From the NCBI GenBank assembly GCA_951799425.1, contig OX637394.1, positions 34,694,001-34,758,000 of the forward strand: DNA of 64,000 nt, read 5' to 3'. Positions 22,647 to 34,294 of the stretch are shown piece after piece. Position 1 is the first letter of the stretch, and each line of letters opens with the position of its first letter. Origin of the DNA: Ilex aquifolium (lineage: Eukaryota > Streptophyta > Magnoliopsida > Aquifoliales > Aquifoliaceae). A program made the translations under genes and the position numbers. The notes under the pieces are model-generated. The model was not told the DNA's origin. It saw nothing but the letters and a program-made list of their open reading frames with translations, and did not search any database.

Positions 22647-22746
22647 CGTACCGGTACGCCACGCCCTCTAGACCTAATCGTACCGGTACGCGTACCAGTA
22701 CGCTAAGCCCTCTGGACCCAACCGTACCGGTACGCGTACCGGTACG
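22647..22746. repeat. CGTACCGGTACG palindrome cluster in solo LTR
   Basis: Perfect palindromes CGTACCGGTACG plus GTACGCGTAC, about five dyads in 100 bp. Unlike the other two Tekay LTRs, the cluster lies near the 3' end of the LTR (U5), after the presumed acceptor, and not before the TATA box. Confidence 0.75.
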
Positions 22747-23007
22747 CCTGGCCCAGAATTCCCCTTTTTACCTGTTTTTCGTTTCCAAGCCATTCCAAAC
22801 CTCCCAAAACTCATCCAACACATGTTTAATGAGATTTTCCATATAATACACAACTTATACAAGTTCCATTACAATTAATTCCATCATTTACACATCAAAA
22901 TGGAATTTATACAAAAGTTTTACAAAAACTCGAACTAAGGCCACAAGCCGGCCCCCTTCATGCTTGATGCTCTCCAAGTGAGCCATCCGCCGGTGCAAAC
23001 CCCACAC

Positions 23008-24094
23008 CTGAAATGTTTCCCGTATAGGGTGAGCCAACGCCCAGTAGAGTAAATCCTACAAGGGCTACTCTCCCCCTAGATGCTCATGCTCATGCAACAT
23101 TCATTTGCAAACAATCATTTCTCATAAGAACATGCATTCTAAGTTGGAATGCAATACTACCATGCCATGAAATGAGATGACGCCCACTCATGCAATTCAA
23201 CCCGAGTCCTCTCCGACTCCTACTACACGATGCAATGTCAAAGTGTTTCATTCCGTCATTTATGTTTACATAAAATGACATTTTCAAAACTAGGGTCATT
23301 CTTGGGATCGGACTTTTTCATGGGCTCAATACCAATGGTCTTCCACACCCGTACACTTTATGGACTCTTATACCAACGGAGTGCACCTTCCAAATCACCG
23401 GGTCTTTCACCCGAGAGGTCGTCATGCCTCTTCTTGCTCATCCCGACCCAATTTATTATGCAATCATGGGCTTAGCTAGGTCTTCAACCCAACGTTTCCT
23501 AAGCCATTTCGTCAATCACCAAGTGTGGTGTTGACATCAACCATGCACACACCCATGTAATGAGATGCTTCCATGCACATGCAATGCTATGTCCCGTTGC
23601 ATACCACATGATGTTCCACATGTCAAGAACAACTCATGCACAATTTCAACATATCCATGGTAAATTTATATCCTAAGCATATAAATACCATATTCACTTC
23701 AATGTTAATATATCAACATATGCATATATCAACAAGCACATTTAATCTCAAATCATATTATAAGCATATGATTCCACAAGTTAAACTTAAACATGTTATT
23801 TCAATTAAATCAAAACAACCATTCCATTCAAGCAAGACATTTAATCAAACACCTTCTAGGCACAATTTATAAATCACAAAGCATGCCTCAAATTTCCCCA
23901 AGTTACATAATAAATCACATGTAACTTCATACACCAAATTCAAGCTAGAAAATAGATTAAACCATTTCTATGCTCACTTTTCCATTTCTATAACCATAAA
24001 CCTATATATGAAGGTCTATCATATGCATAACATAACAAAACCTTAGACTACCAACATCTAAGGAAAGATTACACCAAGGTAGGAAAAATCCTAC
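23008..24094 (-). other. Intron-like segment in solo LTR
   Basis: On the minus strand, donor CAAGAG|GTAGGATTTTT and acceptor AACATTTCAG|GTGTGG bound 1087 bp. Same arrangement as 5603-6645 and 28135-29145. Splicing is inferred. Confidence 0.45.
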
Positions 24095-24796
24095 CTCTTG
24101 AAGCGTAATTCACCCGAATGAAGCTTCAAGAACACTTCCCGAGCCCAAGACTAGATTTCGCCCAAATCTCCTCCTTTGGATCTTCGGTGAAATCCCTTGC
24201 TCTTGGTGTGGTTGCGTAGCCCTCGTCGATGTGATCGACTTTAGCTCTTGGCTCGACGGAATCCGAGCGACGAAACTCCGGGAATCGACGGAGAAAGCTT
24301 GAAGATCAAGGTTTTCTCTCTTTTCTCTCTTCTCTCTCTCTTGGCCGGCCAAACAAGAACACAAGGGAAGAAAAATTCTGATTTTCTAGATATTTACCCC
24401 TATTTATAGTTTTAAATACTCGGCCCACGTCGCGCCATGTGTCCCTCGCTTAATCGGGTCCGATTTAGTCCCGAAACGATTCGTTTGATCCCAGTTTAAG
24501 TTCAAATTAATTTTATTTGAACTTTAACTTAATTTTAAGGAAATTTCATAAAATTTATTCATGGGGACGTTCGTGAGGTTATTCGTCACGCAGTCGCCTC
24601 GAACGACGTGCAAGATCCGACTATCTCGGAATTCGACGAAATTTGACAAGGTGACTAAATTTCGCGATACGAATTCAACAGCGAACTCCGTTTCCTCATC
24701 CGAGGTCTAGAACATGAGTATTTTAAATACGCATTATAGTGGCAAATTACTATTTTGCCCTTTTTTGGAAAAAGTTTAAATTTCCCGGGTTTTACA

Positions 24797-25392
24797 ATAT
24801 CATGCATGAAGTGCATAATAGTAGATAGTATGGTATAGAATATTAAGTATTACTCGGTGTTCATAACCATGAGCATATTATAAATATAACCATCCATCAA
24901 TTAAGGGAGGTATATATAACAATAAGCATAATTAAACATCGGCATTTCCATAACTTAACCAATAATATACATATGTTCACCCCTCACTGAAGGGTATAAG
25001 TAAACTCTTCACTCCCTATTGCTATAAACAAGCAAGAAGTGCGGGTAAGTTTCATTACAATACTAAATAAAATACTGACACTCATTTCCCAAGGAATAGT
25101 TGAAATACAACCACCCTTAATATCAATTAAGACACAAAAGTGGTGGGAGTTCAACTCTCCAAGTTGAAAGGCATAACAGAAATGTAGAAATAAAAGAATT
25201 CTAGTTGGAAAATAGGATGGATAGGATCTCCCCTTGGATTCTTGAATCTCTCTTTGTATTATGCTTGAATTTCTCTCCAAAGGTCTCCTGGACCTCCCCC
25301 TCTAAAAGATCTCGGTTGAGAAGGCTGGACAGGCCTATTTATAGGCCAAGAGAATGTCTGGAATGAAGGAGAAGAATTTGAACCACCTTTGG
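24797..25392 (-). mobile_element. Ath-3-like LTR copy a, right piece, truncated
   Basis: Continues LTR copy a up to the segment equal to LTR b position about 26790 ('gaaccaccttt'), then stops at the TGATTCGACC start of LTR b. The last 300 bp (U3 with the dyads) are missing. TATA-like 'cctatttatagg' is kept near 25340. Confidence 0.7.
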
Positions 25393-27090
25393 TGATTCGA
25401 CCTGTTTCGTGACCAGCTTTGTATCATACACCCAAGTATAAGAGGTCGAATTATAGTTTTCTTAGTTTAAGTCCAAGATTGATCCCACGAAGAGTTTTAA
25501 TAATTGGAATTTAAAATAAGAATAGTGAAGTTGTTAAAGAAGCGTAACATGAGATAGCTTGTGAGGTGAGCTTAGATTGATAACTAGTCTAAGTAAATAA
25601 AATGCATAAATGAAATTTGTAGGTAAGCTGTTAAAAGAGAATAATATAAAAGGTACCCTTTAGTTCAAGGATCCCATATGCTTTATATTGGTTAAGTACT
25701 GGAAATGCCACCTTACAACAATTAACTTGCAGGTCACTAAAAAGTTAATCAGTAGGTCTTACGTATATTAAACCATAACACAACAACTGTTTAGGTAAGG
25801 TGGTAGGTATATGCAACAATTGACTAATTCAAGTAAACAAGAAGGTCAAGCCATCCAGGAGGAATATTGGAATTACTCAATTGGCAGTTTTGTCTTATAT
25901 ATCAGTTAAACAACCCTAGTGAACCAGAAGGTCAAGCCATTCAGGAGGATCACTTAGGTTATTCATCTGACAGCTTTGTACCATGCAACAGTTAAACATC
26001 ATTAGTGCACTAGAAGGTCAAGCCATTCAGTTGGAACACTTTAGATATTCCACCGGCAGGTTGATGATCCACTGATGACATAATTTCGGGCTACAGATTG
26101 AATCAAAAGCATTGGCTATGTCGAGACTTAACCCGTTTATAACCAATGAATCGAATTTTACGTAACACCCAATTTCATATATCACTGTATCATGCATGAA
26201 GTACATAATAGTAGATAGTATGGTATAGAATATTAAGTACCGCTCGGTGTTCATAACAGTGAGCATATTATAAATATAATCATCCATCAATTAAGGGAGG
26301 TATATATAACAATAAGCATAATTAAACATCGGCATTTCCATAAATTAACCAATAATATACATATGTTTACCCCTCACTAAAGGATATAAGTAAACTACTC
26401 ACACCTCACTGCAATAAACAAGCAAGAAGTGCGGGTAAGTTTCATTACAATACTAAATAAAATACTGACACTGACACTCATTTCCCAATGAATAATTGAA
26501 ATACAACCACCCTTAATATCAGTTAAGACACAAAGGTGTCAGAAGTTCAATTCTCCAATTAGAAAGGCATAACAGAAATGTATAAATAACAGAATTCTGG
26601 CTGGAAAATAGGTTGGACAGGATCTCCCCTTGGATTCTTGAATCTCTCTTTGTATATGCTTGAATTTCTCTCTAAGCTCTCCAAGGATTCATTTGTCTAA
26701 GCTCTCTCCAACTTTGGGTTAAAGAAGATGGCCAGGCCTATTTATAGGCCAAAGATGAAGATTCTAGAAGAAGGATAAGCTTGAACCGCCTTAGACAACC
26801 GTTCGGACGCCATCACCACCGTCCAGACGGTGCTAATGTACTAGAATGTGGTGGTGAGCTTCTACAATATTCTTGCATGTTCTTTGTTGATATTACACTT
26901 ACCTCCTTGCTGGTTTAAGCTTTAGCATATTGCTCCCTTCAATTTCTACACAAGAACCCTGAAATTTCAGACATTACACACATAAACCCTAGCTTTACGC
27001 ACTAACCCTAATTTACAGTTTTTAACTGTTTTATCTTACATAATTAACTAATTTAACTATTTTAATTAACTTACTAATTAGGTTTAATCA
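25393..27090 (-). repeat. Ath-3 3' LTR (copy b)
   Basis: 1698 bp, TGATTCGACCTG to GGTTTAATCA, then the reverse polypurine tract (CACTCCCCAACC). TATA at 26739-26747 within a GGCCTATTTATAGGCC palindrome. No gene. Confidence 0.8.
26739..26846 (-). promoter_or_regulatory. Ath-3 LTR promoter: TATA and CACCGTCC dyads
   Basis: TATA box on the minus strand at 26739-26747. Upstream lie CGTTCGGACG (26800-26809) and CACCGTCCAGACGGTG (26817-26832). The stretch 26800-26846 recurs with few mismatches at 38616-38661, upstream of this element's env-position ORF. Confidence 0.7.
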
Positions 27091-27780
27091 CACTCCCCAA
27101 CCTAAAATTTACTAGTCCCTAGTAAATAAAAACAATCAATCAAAATAAAATCACTTTCGTAGATTTTCATAATTGCATTTAGCGTATGCAACAAGCCGTT
27201 AAACCCCTACGTGATCCCTAGTGGATGAGTTTTGTCTCGTGAAGGTTTTCAGTGAAGCTACCTACAAACTTCAATATTTAGGAGTTCATAATTTATACAT
27301 TTCACAGATAAAATTAAATCAATATTCCTCTGCATTGCTAGAATACTTCCTTTTTCTGATCACTATACGAGTAACACACATTAGTTGTAGTATTATCCAT
27401 ATATTTTTATAAAAACTTGTGTGTGTGCAATGATTTCTTTATTTCAAAAAAAATAATCAATCAGGAAATATTACCATCTTTCATGGTAGTCTTGATGTCA
27501 ATCCTCCCCTGCAATACACTCAGCAAAGAATACAAATACGTTATAGTGACTATTCATTCAAAAATTACATGTGATTGGAATATTGTTAACAAAGCAAATA
27601 AGTTCACATGTAATTTAACAAAAGAGCGGTTATTTGAATAGAACTGGAATTTGACATAATCTCATGAAAGGATATTAACACTACATTAAACATATTATTA
27701 ACATTCTCCCTTTTTAGATTGATAGGATTAATACACATGCATGACCTCTGGAATCAAAAAGGACTTTCTTAGGGTTGTAA
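27091..27780 (-). other. Ath-3 3' noncoding region, first part
   Basis: No gene. Holds the conserved block at 27188-27274 (CAAGCCGTTAAA, CCCTAGTGGATGAG, TTTGTCTCGTGAAGG, TTTTCAGTGAAGCTACC). Ends in TTGTAA, the target of the Tekay insertion; Ath-4 has the intact sequence GGTTGTAATGTGGCC near 48023. Confidence 0.7.
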
Positions 27781-28134
27781 TGTAACACCCCAAAACACAC
27801 CCTGGACGACATTACCTACTAAAACCATTTTCATCATGAGAGCACTAATATCATCCATAAATAAATTAAACTTCATTCATCATCCATAAAATATTTACAT
27901 CATTATCCAAAAGAATATGCCCAACCATGGCATTTACATCTCAAAAATTAACTAATGTAGCGCAGCGGAAATAATAAAATAAAACTAGACTTTACAAGGT
28001 TCAAAATGAATATCCTAGTCTAGAACAAAAGGAAGTGTCGCTCTAGGCGTCCACCTCGGGATCCACGCTCCCGTCTATCGGAGTCTCCCAGTGTGCGGGC
28101 TCCTCGACTCCCAGCTCTTCCTCGAGAGGGTAAT

Positions 28135-29145
28135 CTGAAAAAGGTTAGCGGTAGGGGGTGAGCACGAAGCTCTGTAGAAAAATTCTCTCAAACCCAAACA
28201 AGGTTTAGAAACGTATTTAAAATGGCCGGTCTCATTTTTTAACATAACATAGATACATAATTTGAAATAAGGCAGTGACATTTCAACAAGGATCTCAAGT
28301 TTAGATAGCAATAGTACTAGAAATGAACAATAATAACCCATTTTAATAAACATCCCTTTTCAAAATATAAACCATTTCCCACACATTATATAATATTGTC
28401 CTCTTTTGGCATGAGCATCCTTATAAGGAACCTCTCACCCTCAAGGCTTAGTTTCTTAAGCATCCTTATAAGGAACCTCTTAAGGAAAATCACATACTCT
28501 CCTCTCTTGGCATGAGCATCCTTATAAGGAACCTCTCACCCTCAAGGCATCACAAACTCAAGCATCCTTATAAGGAACCTCTTGAGGGAAATCACATACT
28601 CTCCTCTCTTGGCATGAGCATCCTTGTAAGGAACCTCTCACCCTCAAGGCATCACAAACTCAAGCATCCTTATAAGGAACCTCCTGAGGGAAATCACATG
28701 CTCTCCTCTCTTGGCATGAGCATCCTTATAAGGAACCTCTCACCCTCAAGGCATCACAAACAACCCAACCAAGCATACCATTCCAATATTTATATCATTT
28801 TACAAGCATCTCTCCAAAATCCCCAAGATATATTATGTAACAATTCCCCAACCAACAAGGAAAACACATGAGATCACAATAACATCATTTTTCTACCCAA
28901 CACAAACAACTACGGTTTTCGAAGTTCATAATAAAGAAGCATTTAAGAAGAAATACATCACTCTCCCAAAAACTAGGGTTTTAAAGCTAGAAAAGAGATT
29001 TAATGGGTATTAAACCCTAACAATGTAATCTTTGCAAAAAGCCTAAGAGATGATGATTCTATAGCATATATATACCATTGATAGCAAAAACATACATATA
29101 TAAATACCCTAGCCTCAATGTAAGTGAGTGAGAGAAAACCCCTAC
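28135..29145 (-). other. Intron-like segment in Tekay LTR
   Basis: Minus strand: donor ATTAAG|GTAGGGGTTTTC, acceptor CTAACCTTTTTCAG|ATTACC, 1011 bp. The counterpart in the 5' LTR is 34649-35659, where it would sit in the leader of the genomic transcript. Confidence 0.5.
28410..28764. repeat. 102-bp tandem repeat in 3' LTR
   Basis: About 3.5 units of 101-102 bp starting 'catgagcatccttataagg' at 28410, 28511, 28613 and 28715. Each full unit holds two copies of the perfect palindrome TCCTTATAAGGA. The 34-residue repeats read in one frame are a by-product of the period (102 = 3 x 34), not a protein signal. Confidence 0.9.
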
Positions 29146-29299
29146 CTTAATGTTCTTGGAAAAATTAAGACTTTGATCTTGAATCAACCCTTCAATCTCT
29201 TGTTTTCTCTTGATCTTGTGTTTCTCTCTTTCTCTCTTCCTCTCTTATGTTTTCTAGGGTTTGGAGTGGTGTAATGAAGGCTAAGGAGGTGACAAAATG

Positions 29300-29474
29300 T
29301 ATTTATAGTGGAGGAAAAATCGGCTTGTTCGCGACTTAAAATAAAGAGTCTGGTTTCGGCAGTACCGGTACCATTCGGTACCGGTACCCAGTACCGGTAC
29401 AAGAAACCTTCTGGAATCGGGGTACCGGTACTCAGTACCGGTACCATTCAGTACCGGTACCCAGTACCGGTACC
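29300..29474 (-). promoter_or_regulatory. TATA and GGTACCGGTACC cluster, 3' LTR
   Basis: TATA at 29300-29308 (minus strand), with about eight ACCGGTAC dyads upstream at 29362-29474, many as the perfect palindrome GGTACCGGTACC. Same layout as the array LTRs but with different palindrome flanks. Confidence 0.75.
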
Positions 29475-29789
29475 ATTTACCCAGTTTTGCCTATTTCTTT
29501 TGTTTTCCATTTCCAATCCATTCCAAAACTAACCACATCCATCACAAACCTCTCCAACACATATTTATACACCAAACCTATCTAATACAAGTTATAGGAC
29601 CTAAAATTTTATATTTTCACTCACTAAAACTAAATTTCAACTATGATTTTCATTAACATTTTAAATCTTTACTTTTCAAATTTACAAAGTTCAAACACAC
29701 TTCAATACCCCTATCCACATCTTTACAACCATTATTTGCTATATCTATATATCTATATGCATATATAAAAGAAAATGCGGGGTGTTACA

Positions 29790-29806
29790 ATCCACCCCCC
29801 TTAAAG
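29790..29806 (-). promoter_or_regulatory. Polypurine tract of the Tekay element
   Basis: Minus strand CTTTAAGGGGGGTGGAT directly before the 3' LTR; same word as in the array. Confidence 0.85.
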
Positions 29807-29830
29807 AAAGTTTCGTCCTCGAAACTTACC

Positions 29831-30187
29831 TCAAGTAGCGAATAAATGTGGATACTTCTCTCCCATCTCCCACTCCGGTTCCGAAGTTGCTTCTTCCACA
29901 CCATGGTGTTGCCACAGGACTTTCACCAGCTGGATTACCTTGTTGCGAAGCACTTTCTCCTTGATATCAAGAATCTTCACCGGCTGCTCTTCATAGGTGA
30001 CTCCATCTTGCACTTCAATATCCTCCAAATCCACGACATGTGACGTATCTGGTTGACACTTCCTCAACATCGAAACGTGGAACACGTCATGAACTCCTGA
30101 CAGCGGTGCTGGTAGCCGAAGTTGGTATGCTACTTTGCCCACTGTGTTGATCACTTCAAATGGACCGATATACCTTGGAGCGAGTTT
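29831..30187 (-). pseudogene. Integrase C-terminal chromodomain-like tail, after an in-frame stop
   Basis: Continues the pol frame directly after the TGA at 30188-30190, with no frameshift. Contains the GPFEVI segment, '[14 protein letters not shown]' and the '[18 protein letters not shown]' chromodomain-like end (the array copies have TWEPE, so the usual Trp is Ser here). Without readthrough of the stop this domain would not be made; the family uses it to direct integration to heterochromatin. Confidence 0.88.
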
Positions 30188-33100
30188 TCATTTCTTGCCG
30201 AATCTAAGTACGCCCTTCTTGGGTGACACTTTGAGAAATACAAAGTCTCCCTCCTTGAATTCCAAAGGCCTTCTTCTCCTATCCGCATAGCTCTTTTGTC
30301 GACTCTGTGCTGTGCGTAATCTCTCCCGAATGAGCTGAATCTTCTCCGTTGTCTCCCGCACAATCTCGGGCCCAAACATACTACTCTCTCCGGCTTCCAA
30401 CCAACACGTCGGGGATCTACATGGTCTTCCATACAAAGCTTCATACGGTGCCATCCCGATACTCGCTTGGTAGCTGTTGTTGTACGCAAATTCCACCAAC
30501 GGTAAGTGATCGCTCCAACTCCCCTTGAAGTCCAACGCGCAAGTGCGTAACATATCCTCCACAATCTGGATCACCCTCTCGGATTGGCCATCCGTTTGGG
30601 GATGAAAAGCCTTGCTGAAATGTAACTCCGTCCCCATCGCTTGTTGTAGACTCTGCCAGAATCTCGCCACAAACCTAGAGTCACGATCCGACACAATCGA
30701 GAGCGGAACGCCGTGTAATCTCACTATCTCACGGATATACAGCTGGCTCAAGGTCTCGAATGTATCTGTGGTCTTCATACCCAAAAAGTGAGCGGACTTG
30801 GTGAGTCTATCCACAATGACCCACACTGCATTATGCCCACGCAACGTTCGTGGTAAACCCGACATGAAGTCCATGGTGATGTGATCCCACTTCCACTCTG
30901 GAATAGGCAATGACTGTAGGACTCCTCCTGGCCTTTGATGCTCAATCTTCACTTGCCGGCACACCGCACATTTTGCCACATACTTGGCCACATCTCGCTT
31001 CATTCCCCTCCACCAGTATTGACGCTTCATGTCCCTATACATCTTCGTGCTACCGGGGTGGATAGCAAACTTGGAGCGATGGCACTCTCCAAGTATTTCC
31101 TTCTTTAGGGACGAATCATTGGGAACACATAGCTTCTCCCCATATCTCAACTCTCCATTCTTCCAAGACCATCTTTCCATCACTTCTCCATTCTCTAATC
31201 GGGCTCTTATCAAATCGAGTTCCGAATCTAGGCATTGTAACTCCACCACTCGTTGCAGAAGCGTCGGTTGAGCTATAAGGTTGAATATAGAGGGTTGATA
31301 CTCCGGTCCATCCACCCATAGATCGTACTCCTCCAATGCATCAATCATTTTCCACCTATTTACCGCAAGAGAATTGATTTCACCCCGAGACTTCCTGCTA
31401 AGAGCGTCGGCAACTACATTGGTCTTCCCCGGATGGTAGTTGAGCGTGAACTCATAATCTTCCAAGTACTCAATCCACCTTCTCTGCCGGAGATTCAAGT
31501 CTTTCTGTGTGAAGATATACTTGAGGCTTTTATGGTCCGAGAACACTTGAAATTTCTCCCCGTATAAATAACATCTCCACAACTTAAGAGCAAACACCAC
31601 AGCGGCAAGCTCTAAGTCATGGGTGGGGTAATTCTGCTCATGAACCTTGAGTTGCGTCGAGCCATAAGCGACCACCTTCCCTCCTTGCATCAACACACAT
31701 CCCAAGCCTCGTAGCGAAGCATCGGTGTACACATCGTATCCTTCCCCACTACTCGAAATAATGAGGACAGGAGCCGTCGTCAACTTCTCCTTCAAGGTGC
31801 GAAAGGCTAGCTCACACGCTTGAGTCCACATGAATTTTTCTCCCTTCTTTGTAAGACGAGTCATCGGCATCGCAAGCTTGGAGAATCCTTCCACAAACCT
31901 ACGATAATAGCCGGCTAACCCCAAGAAACTCCGTACTTCTGTCACATTCTTCGGTGGTTCCCATTTCATCACGGCCTCAATCTTTGCGGGATCAATCGCT
32001 ACTCCTTGCTCGGACACAACATGGCCAAGGAACTTCACTTCCTTCATCCAAAACTCACACTTGCTCATCTTCGCATATAACTTATGTTCTCTCAATGTTT
32101 GTAGCACCTTAGAGAGATGACGAGCATGTTCCTCCTGAGTCTGGGAGTAAATCAATATGTCATCAATAAACACAATGACAAATTGATCGAGGTAAGGCCG
32201 GAAGACTCTGTGCATCAAATCCATGAAGGCTGCGGGGGCATTAGTCAATCCGAACGACATCACCGTATACTCGAAGTGACCATACCGGGTACGGAAAACA
32301 GTCTTAGAAATATCCTCCTCCTTAATCCGCAGCTGATGATACCCCGTGCGAAGATCAATCTTGGAGTAATACTTTGAACCCTTCAACTGATCAAATAAGT
32401 CATCAATTCTCGGCAACGGATACTTATTCTTCACGGTAACCCGATTCAACCTCCGGTAATCCGTGCACAACCGTAGAGTCTCATCCGTTTTCTTCACAAA
32501 GAGGACTGGGGCTCCCCAGGGTGAAGTGCTTAGACGGATAAACCCAATTGCCAACAAATGATCCAACTGCTTCCTTAGCTCCTTCAACTCCAAAGGTGCC
32601 ATCCGGTAGGGAGCAATGGATATGGGTTCTGTTCCCGGATAGAGATCGATCTTGAACTCAATTTCCCTATGGGGCGGTAATCCGGGTAATTCCTCGGGAA
32701 AAACATCTGAAAACTCTGATACAATTAAAACCACATCCGTATGGAGTTTATCCCTGTCATCTCCCATCAAGCTAGCTAAGAAATTCAATTGACTTCCCGC
32801 TTTCGCTTTTAAAAATCTACTACCCGTAGTAGGAAATGGATGGAAAGAATCTCGGTTATTCACAAAACTAAAAACGACTCCTCCCGGTAACTGAAATGTA
32901 ATCCGTTTGCGGAAACAATCCATTACCGCCTGGAAAGCGGACAACAAGTTCATCCCGAAAATCACATCATACCCCTTTATCTCTAAAGCAATCAAATCCA
33001 CAATCAATTCGTGCTCCCCAATGCGTAGCACGCAATCCTTGCAGACTCGGCTAGTATCTAACCGTTCTCCCGTGGGCAAGCTAATGTTCATAACATGCTC

Positions 33101-33493
33101 TAACTTCGCGAAAATCAATCCCAAATCAAGTGCGTATGTCGTGCGTACAAATGAGTGTGTTCCACCGGGGTCAAATAATATGCGGGCCCAAGAATTATAA
33201 ATAAGGACGATACCTTCCACAACGGCGTTGGCAATGTCCTCCTCCAGCTGAGTCAAAGCAAATACTCGCCCTTGGTTGGCGCCGCCGGGGGCGTGAGCTT
33301 GTATCGGTCGCTGCGGTGCGGGCCTCGGTGGTGGTGGTTGGGCTGCTGGTACCTGTCTGGCGGTCTGGATCGGCCCCTGAGGTGGATAGATTGGGCAATG
33401 CATCCGAAGATGTCCCACACCTCCGCATGTAAAGCAGGATCGTGGGGTAAAACCGGCTCTAGTCTGAGTGTCTCCCTCTCCTCGGGCTGTCAA
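30188..33493 (-). CDS. Gag zinc knuckle - protease - RT - RNase H - integrase polyprotein
   Basis: 1101 residues. Zinc knuckle C-X2-C-X4-H-X4-C at 20-33, protease motif at 108 (DPGGTHSF where DSGATHSF is usual, so the residues after the catalytic Asp are changed), RT with FIDDILIYS around 442-450, RNase H from DVYTDAS at about 587, integrase HHCC finger (H805, H812, C842, C845) and core D875, D936, E972, spaced as D,D-35-E. It would make the replication enzymes acting in cytoplasmic particles and, for integrase, in the nucleus. The frame ends at TGA 30188-30190, inside the GKGPF region, about 119 codons early compared with the remaining tail. First ATG at 33491-33493 is only the first in the open frame; in intact relatives gag and pol form one long frame, so it is not necessarily a real start. 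Confidence 0.93.
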   Translation of the reverse strand: MTARGEGDTQTRAGFTPRSCFTCGGVGHLRMHCPIYPPQGPIQTARQVPAAQPPPPRPAPQRPIQAHAPGGANQGRVFALTQLEEDIANAVVEGIVLIYNSWARILFDPGGTHSFVRTTYALDLGLIFAKLEHVMNISLPTGERLDTSRVCKDCVLRIGEHELIVDLIALEIKGYDVIFGMNLLSAFQAVMDCFRKRITFQLPGGVVFSFVNNRDSFHPFPTTGSRFLKAKAGSQLNFLASLMGDDRDKLHTDVVLIVSEFSDVFPEELPGLPPHREIEFKIDLYPGTEPISIAPYRMAPLELKELRKQLDHLLAIGFIRLSTSPWGAPVLFVKKTDETLRLCTDYRRLNRVTVKNKYPLPRIDDLFDQLKGSKYYSKIDLRTGYHQLRIKEEDISKTVFRTRYGHFEYTVMSFGLTNAPAAFMDLMHRVFRPYLDQFVIVFIDDILIYSQTQEEHARHLSKVLQTLREHKLYAKMSKCEFWMKEVKFLGHVVSEQGVAIDPAKIEAVMKWEPPKNVTEVRSFLGLAGYYRRFVEGFSKLAMPMTRLTKKGEKFMWTQACELAFRTLKEKLTTAPVLIISSSGEGYDVYTDASLRGLGCVLMQGGKVVAYGSTQLKVHEQNYPTHDLELAAVVFALKLWRCYLYGEKFQVFSDHKSLKYIFTQKDLNLRQRRWIEYLEDYEFTLNYHPGKTNVVADALSRKSRGEINSLAVNRWKMIDALEEYDLWVDGPEYQPSIFNLIAQPTLLQRVVELQCLDSELDLIRARLENGEVMERWSWKNGELRYGEKLCVPNDSSLKKEILGECHRSKFAIHPGSTKMYRDMKRQYWWRGMKRDVAKYVAKCAVCRQVKIEHQRPGGVLQSLPIPEWKWDHITMDFMSGLPRTLRGHNAVWVIVDRLTKSAHFLGMKTTDTFETLSQLYIREIVRLHGVPLSIVSDRDSRFVARFWQSLQQAMGTELHFSKAFHPQTDGQSERVIQIVEDMLRTCALDFKGSWSDHLPLVEFAYNNSYQASIGMAPYEALYGRPCRSPTCWLEAGESSMFGPEIVRETTEKIQLIRERLRTAQSRQKSYADRRRRPLEFKEGDFVFLKVSPKKGVLRFGKK

Positions 33494-33499
33494 AGGTCG

Positions 33500-34106
33500 C
33501 TATCCCCCTGTCTGGTCTGGGCGACAGTATGGTGTCGGTCTCTGTGCCCCACTAGTGCTAGCACCCGTCCGGATCGGACCTCCTCTCGAGAAGCCCTGGC
33601 GTCGCTGGCTATCCTCTATGTCTCTCTCTACCAGTGCCGCTCTGTCCACCAGGTCCCCTAAATCACGGATCCTGAGAGCTACCAACTTCTCCCTAATGAT
33701 CGGCTTCCCCCTCAAACAGGTAGGTCGCCAAACCCACTCTCAACTCCTCGGCAACTCCCATGCCGTCATAGATCTTCTTCACTCGGCGGATCCATCTATC
33801 CGCCTCCAAAGGATTGGAGCTCCCTTGGAAGTTGGGTGGTCGTTGTCATAAGAATTCCCGAAGAGCTATCATCCTTCGATCTCCGTTCTCATTGCCCGGT
33901 ACTTGAGCGAGAGGATGAGCTCCACCATGGTGGTTGTTGTTACCATTTTGGCTTTGTACCAAAGTGGTGAGCTCCCTCAAGCATTGGTAAATGCCTTGCA
34001 TGACATCCGGAGGTGGTGGTGGTGGTGGATTGGCTTGACCTCCACGGCCACGCTCACGTCCGCGTCCCCGTCCCCGTCCTTGTTCGCCGCTCATCCTGCA
34101 CATCAA
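33500..34106 (-). pseudogene. gag of the Tekay element, deleted and frameshifted
   Basis: The N-terminal part (34106-33846) has the Arg/Gly-rich start RGRGRGRERGRGGQ, a proline run and 'MIALREFL'. Capsid sense continues in another frame at about 33845-33700 ('PPNFQGSSNPLEADRW', then 'LRVGLATYLFEGEAD') and then jumps to a C-terminal segment (33715-33500, 'LVDRAALVERDIEDSQRR'). Most of the capsid is therefore missing. Gag would form the particle; this one cannot be functional. Confidence 0.82.
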
Positions 34107-34294
34107 TTTACAACTTAGTTTCCTTGATGTGCAAGATATAACTAAAGTGCTATGTAGGATGTCTTAATTTAAATACAAGGCATATACAAAATTTAACTTA
34201 ACAATTTCCTTCACCCTAACCCTACATCTCTAGTGGTAATCCATAACCTACAGCTCCCATGTCAGACCTAAAGCCTAGGCTCTGATACCAACTT
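34107..34294 (-). other. Leader and PBS of the Tekay element
   Basis: PBS TGGTATCAGAGC on the minus strand at 34279-34290, directly after the 5' LTR. The leader matches the first 65 bp of the array internal regions ('ggagctgtaggttatggattacca'). Confidence 0.88.

Larger units (their letters stand above)
22360..24796 (-). mobile_element. Solo Tekay-type LTR
   Basis: 2437 bp, begins TGTGACGCCCCAAATCC and ends CCCGGGTTTTACA, flanked by ATATC at 22355-22359 and 24797-24801. The uninterrupted target reads CACTGTATCATGCATGAAG at about 26180 in LTR b. Orientation minus is shown by TATA at 24401-24409 (reverse strand), donor at 24094 and acceptor at 23008, in the same order as the other Tekay LTRs. 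No PBS or internal region remains, so it is the product of LTR-LTR recombination. No gene inside. Confidence 0.9.
27781..29789 (-). repeat. 3' LTR of the Tekay element
   Basis: 2009 bp, TGTAACACCCCAAAACACACC to GCGGGGTGTTACA. Thirteen bp shorter than the 5' LTR, the difference lying in the ACCGGT cluster. Confidence 0.93.

Noticed and set aside
22259..24364. Host genes among the small ORFs in the solo Tekay LTR (for example 24110-24364 minus, 23636-23872 plus)
   Set aside because: They lie within a defined solo LTR, are short, low-complexity and lack domains.
28512..28871. ORF of 119 codons with 34-residue repeats (also 35026-35385)
   Set aside because: The repeats come from the 102-bp tandem repeat being a multiple of three; it lies antisense in the LTR and has no start context or known product.
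30151..34106. Other ORFs overlapping the Tekay pol and gag, for example 30151-30564 minus, 33272-33661 plus and 33468-33851 plus
   Set aside because: Other-frame or antisense shadows of the long pol and gag frames.
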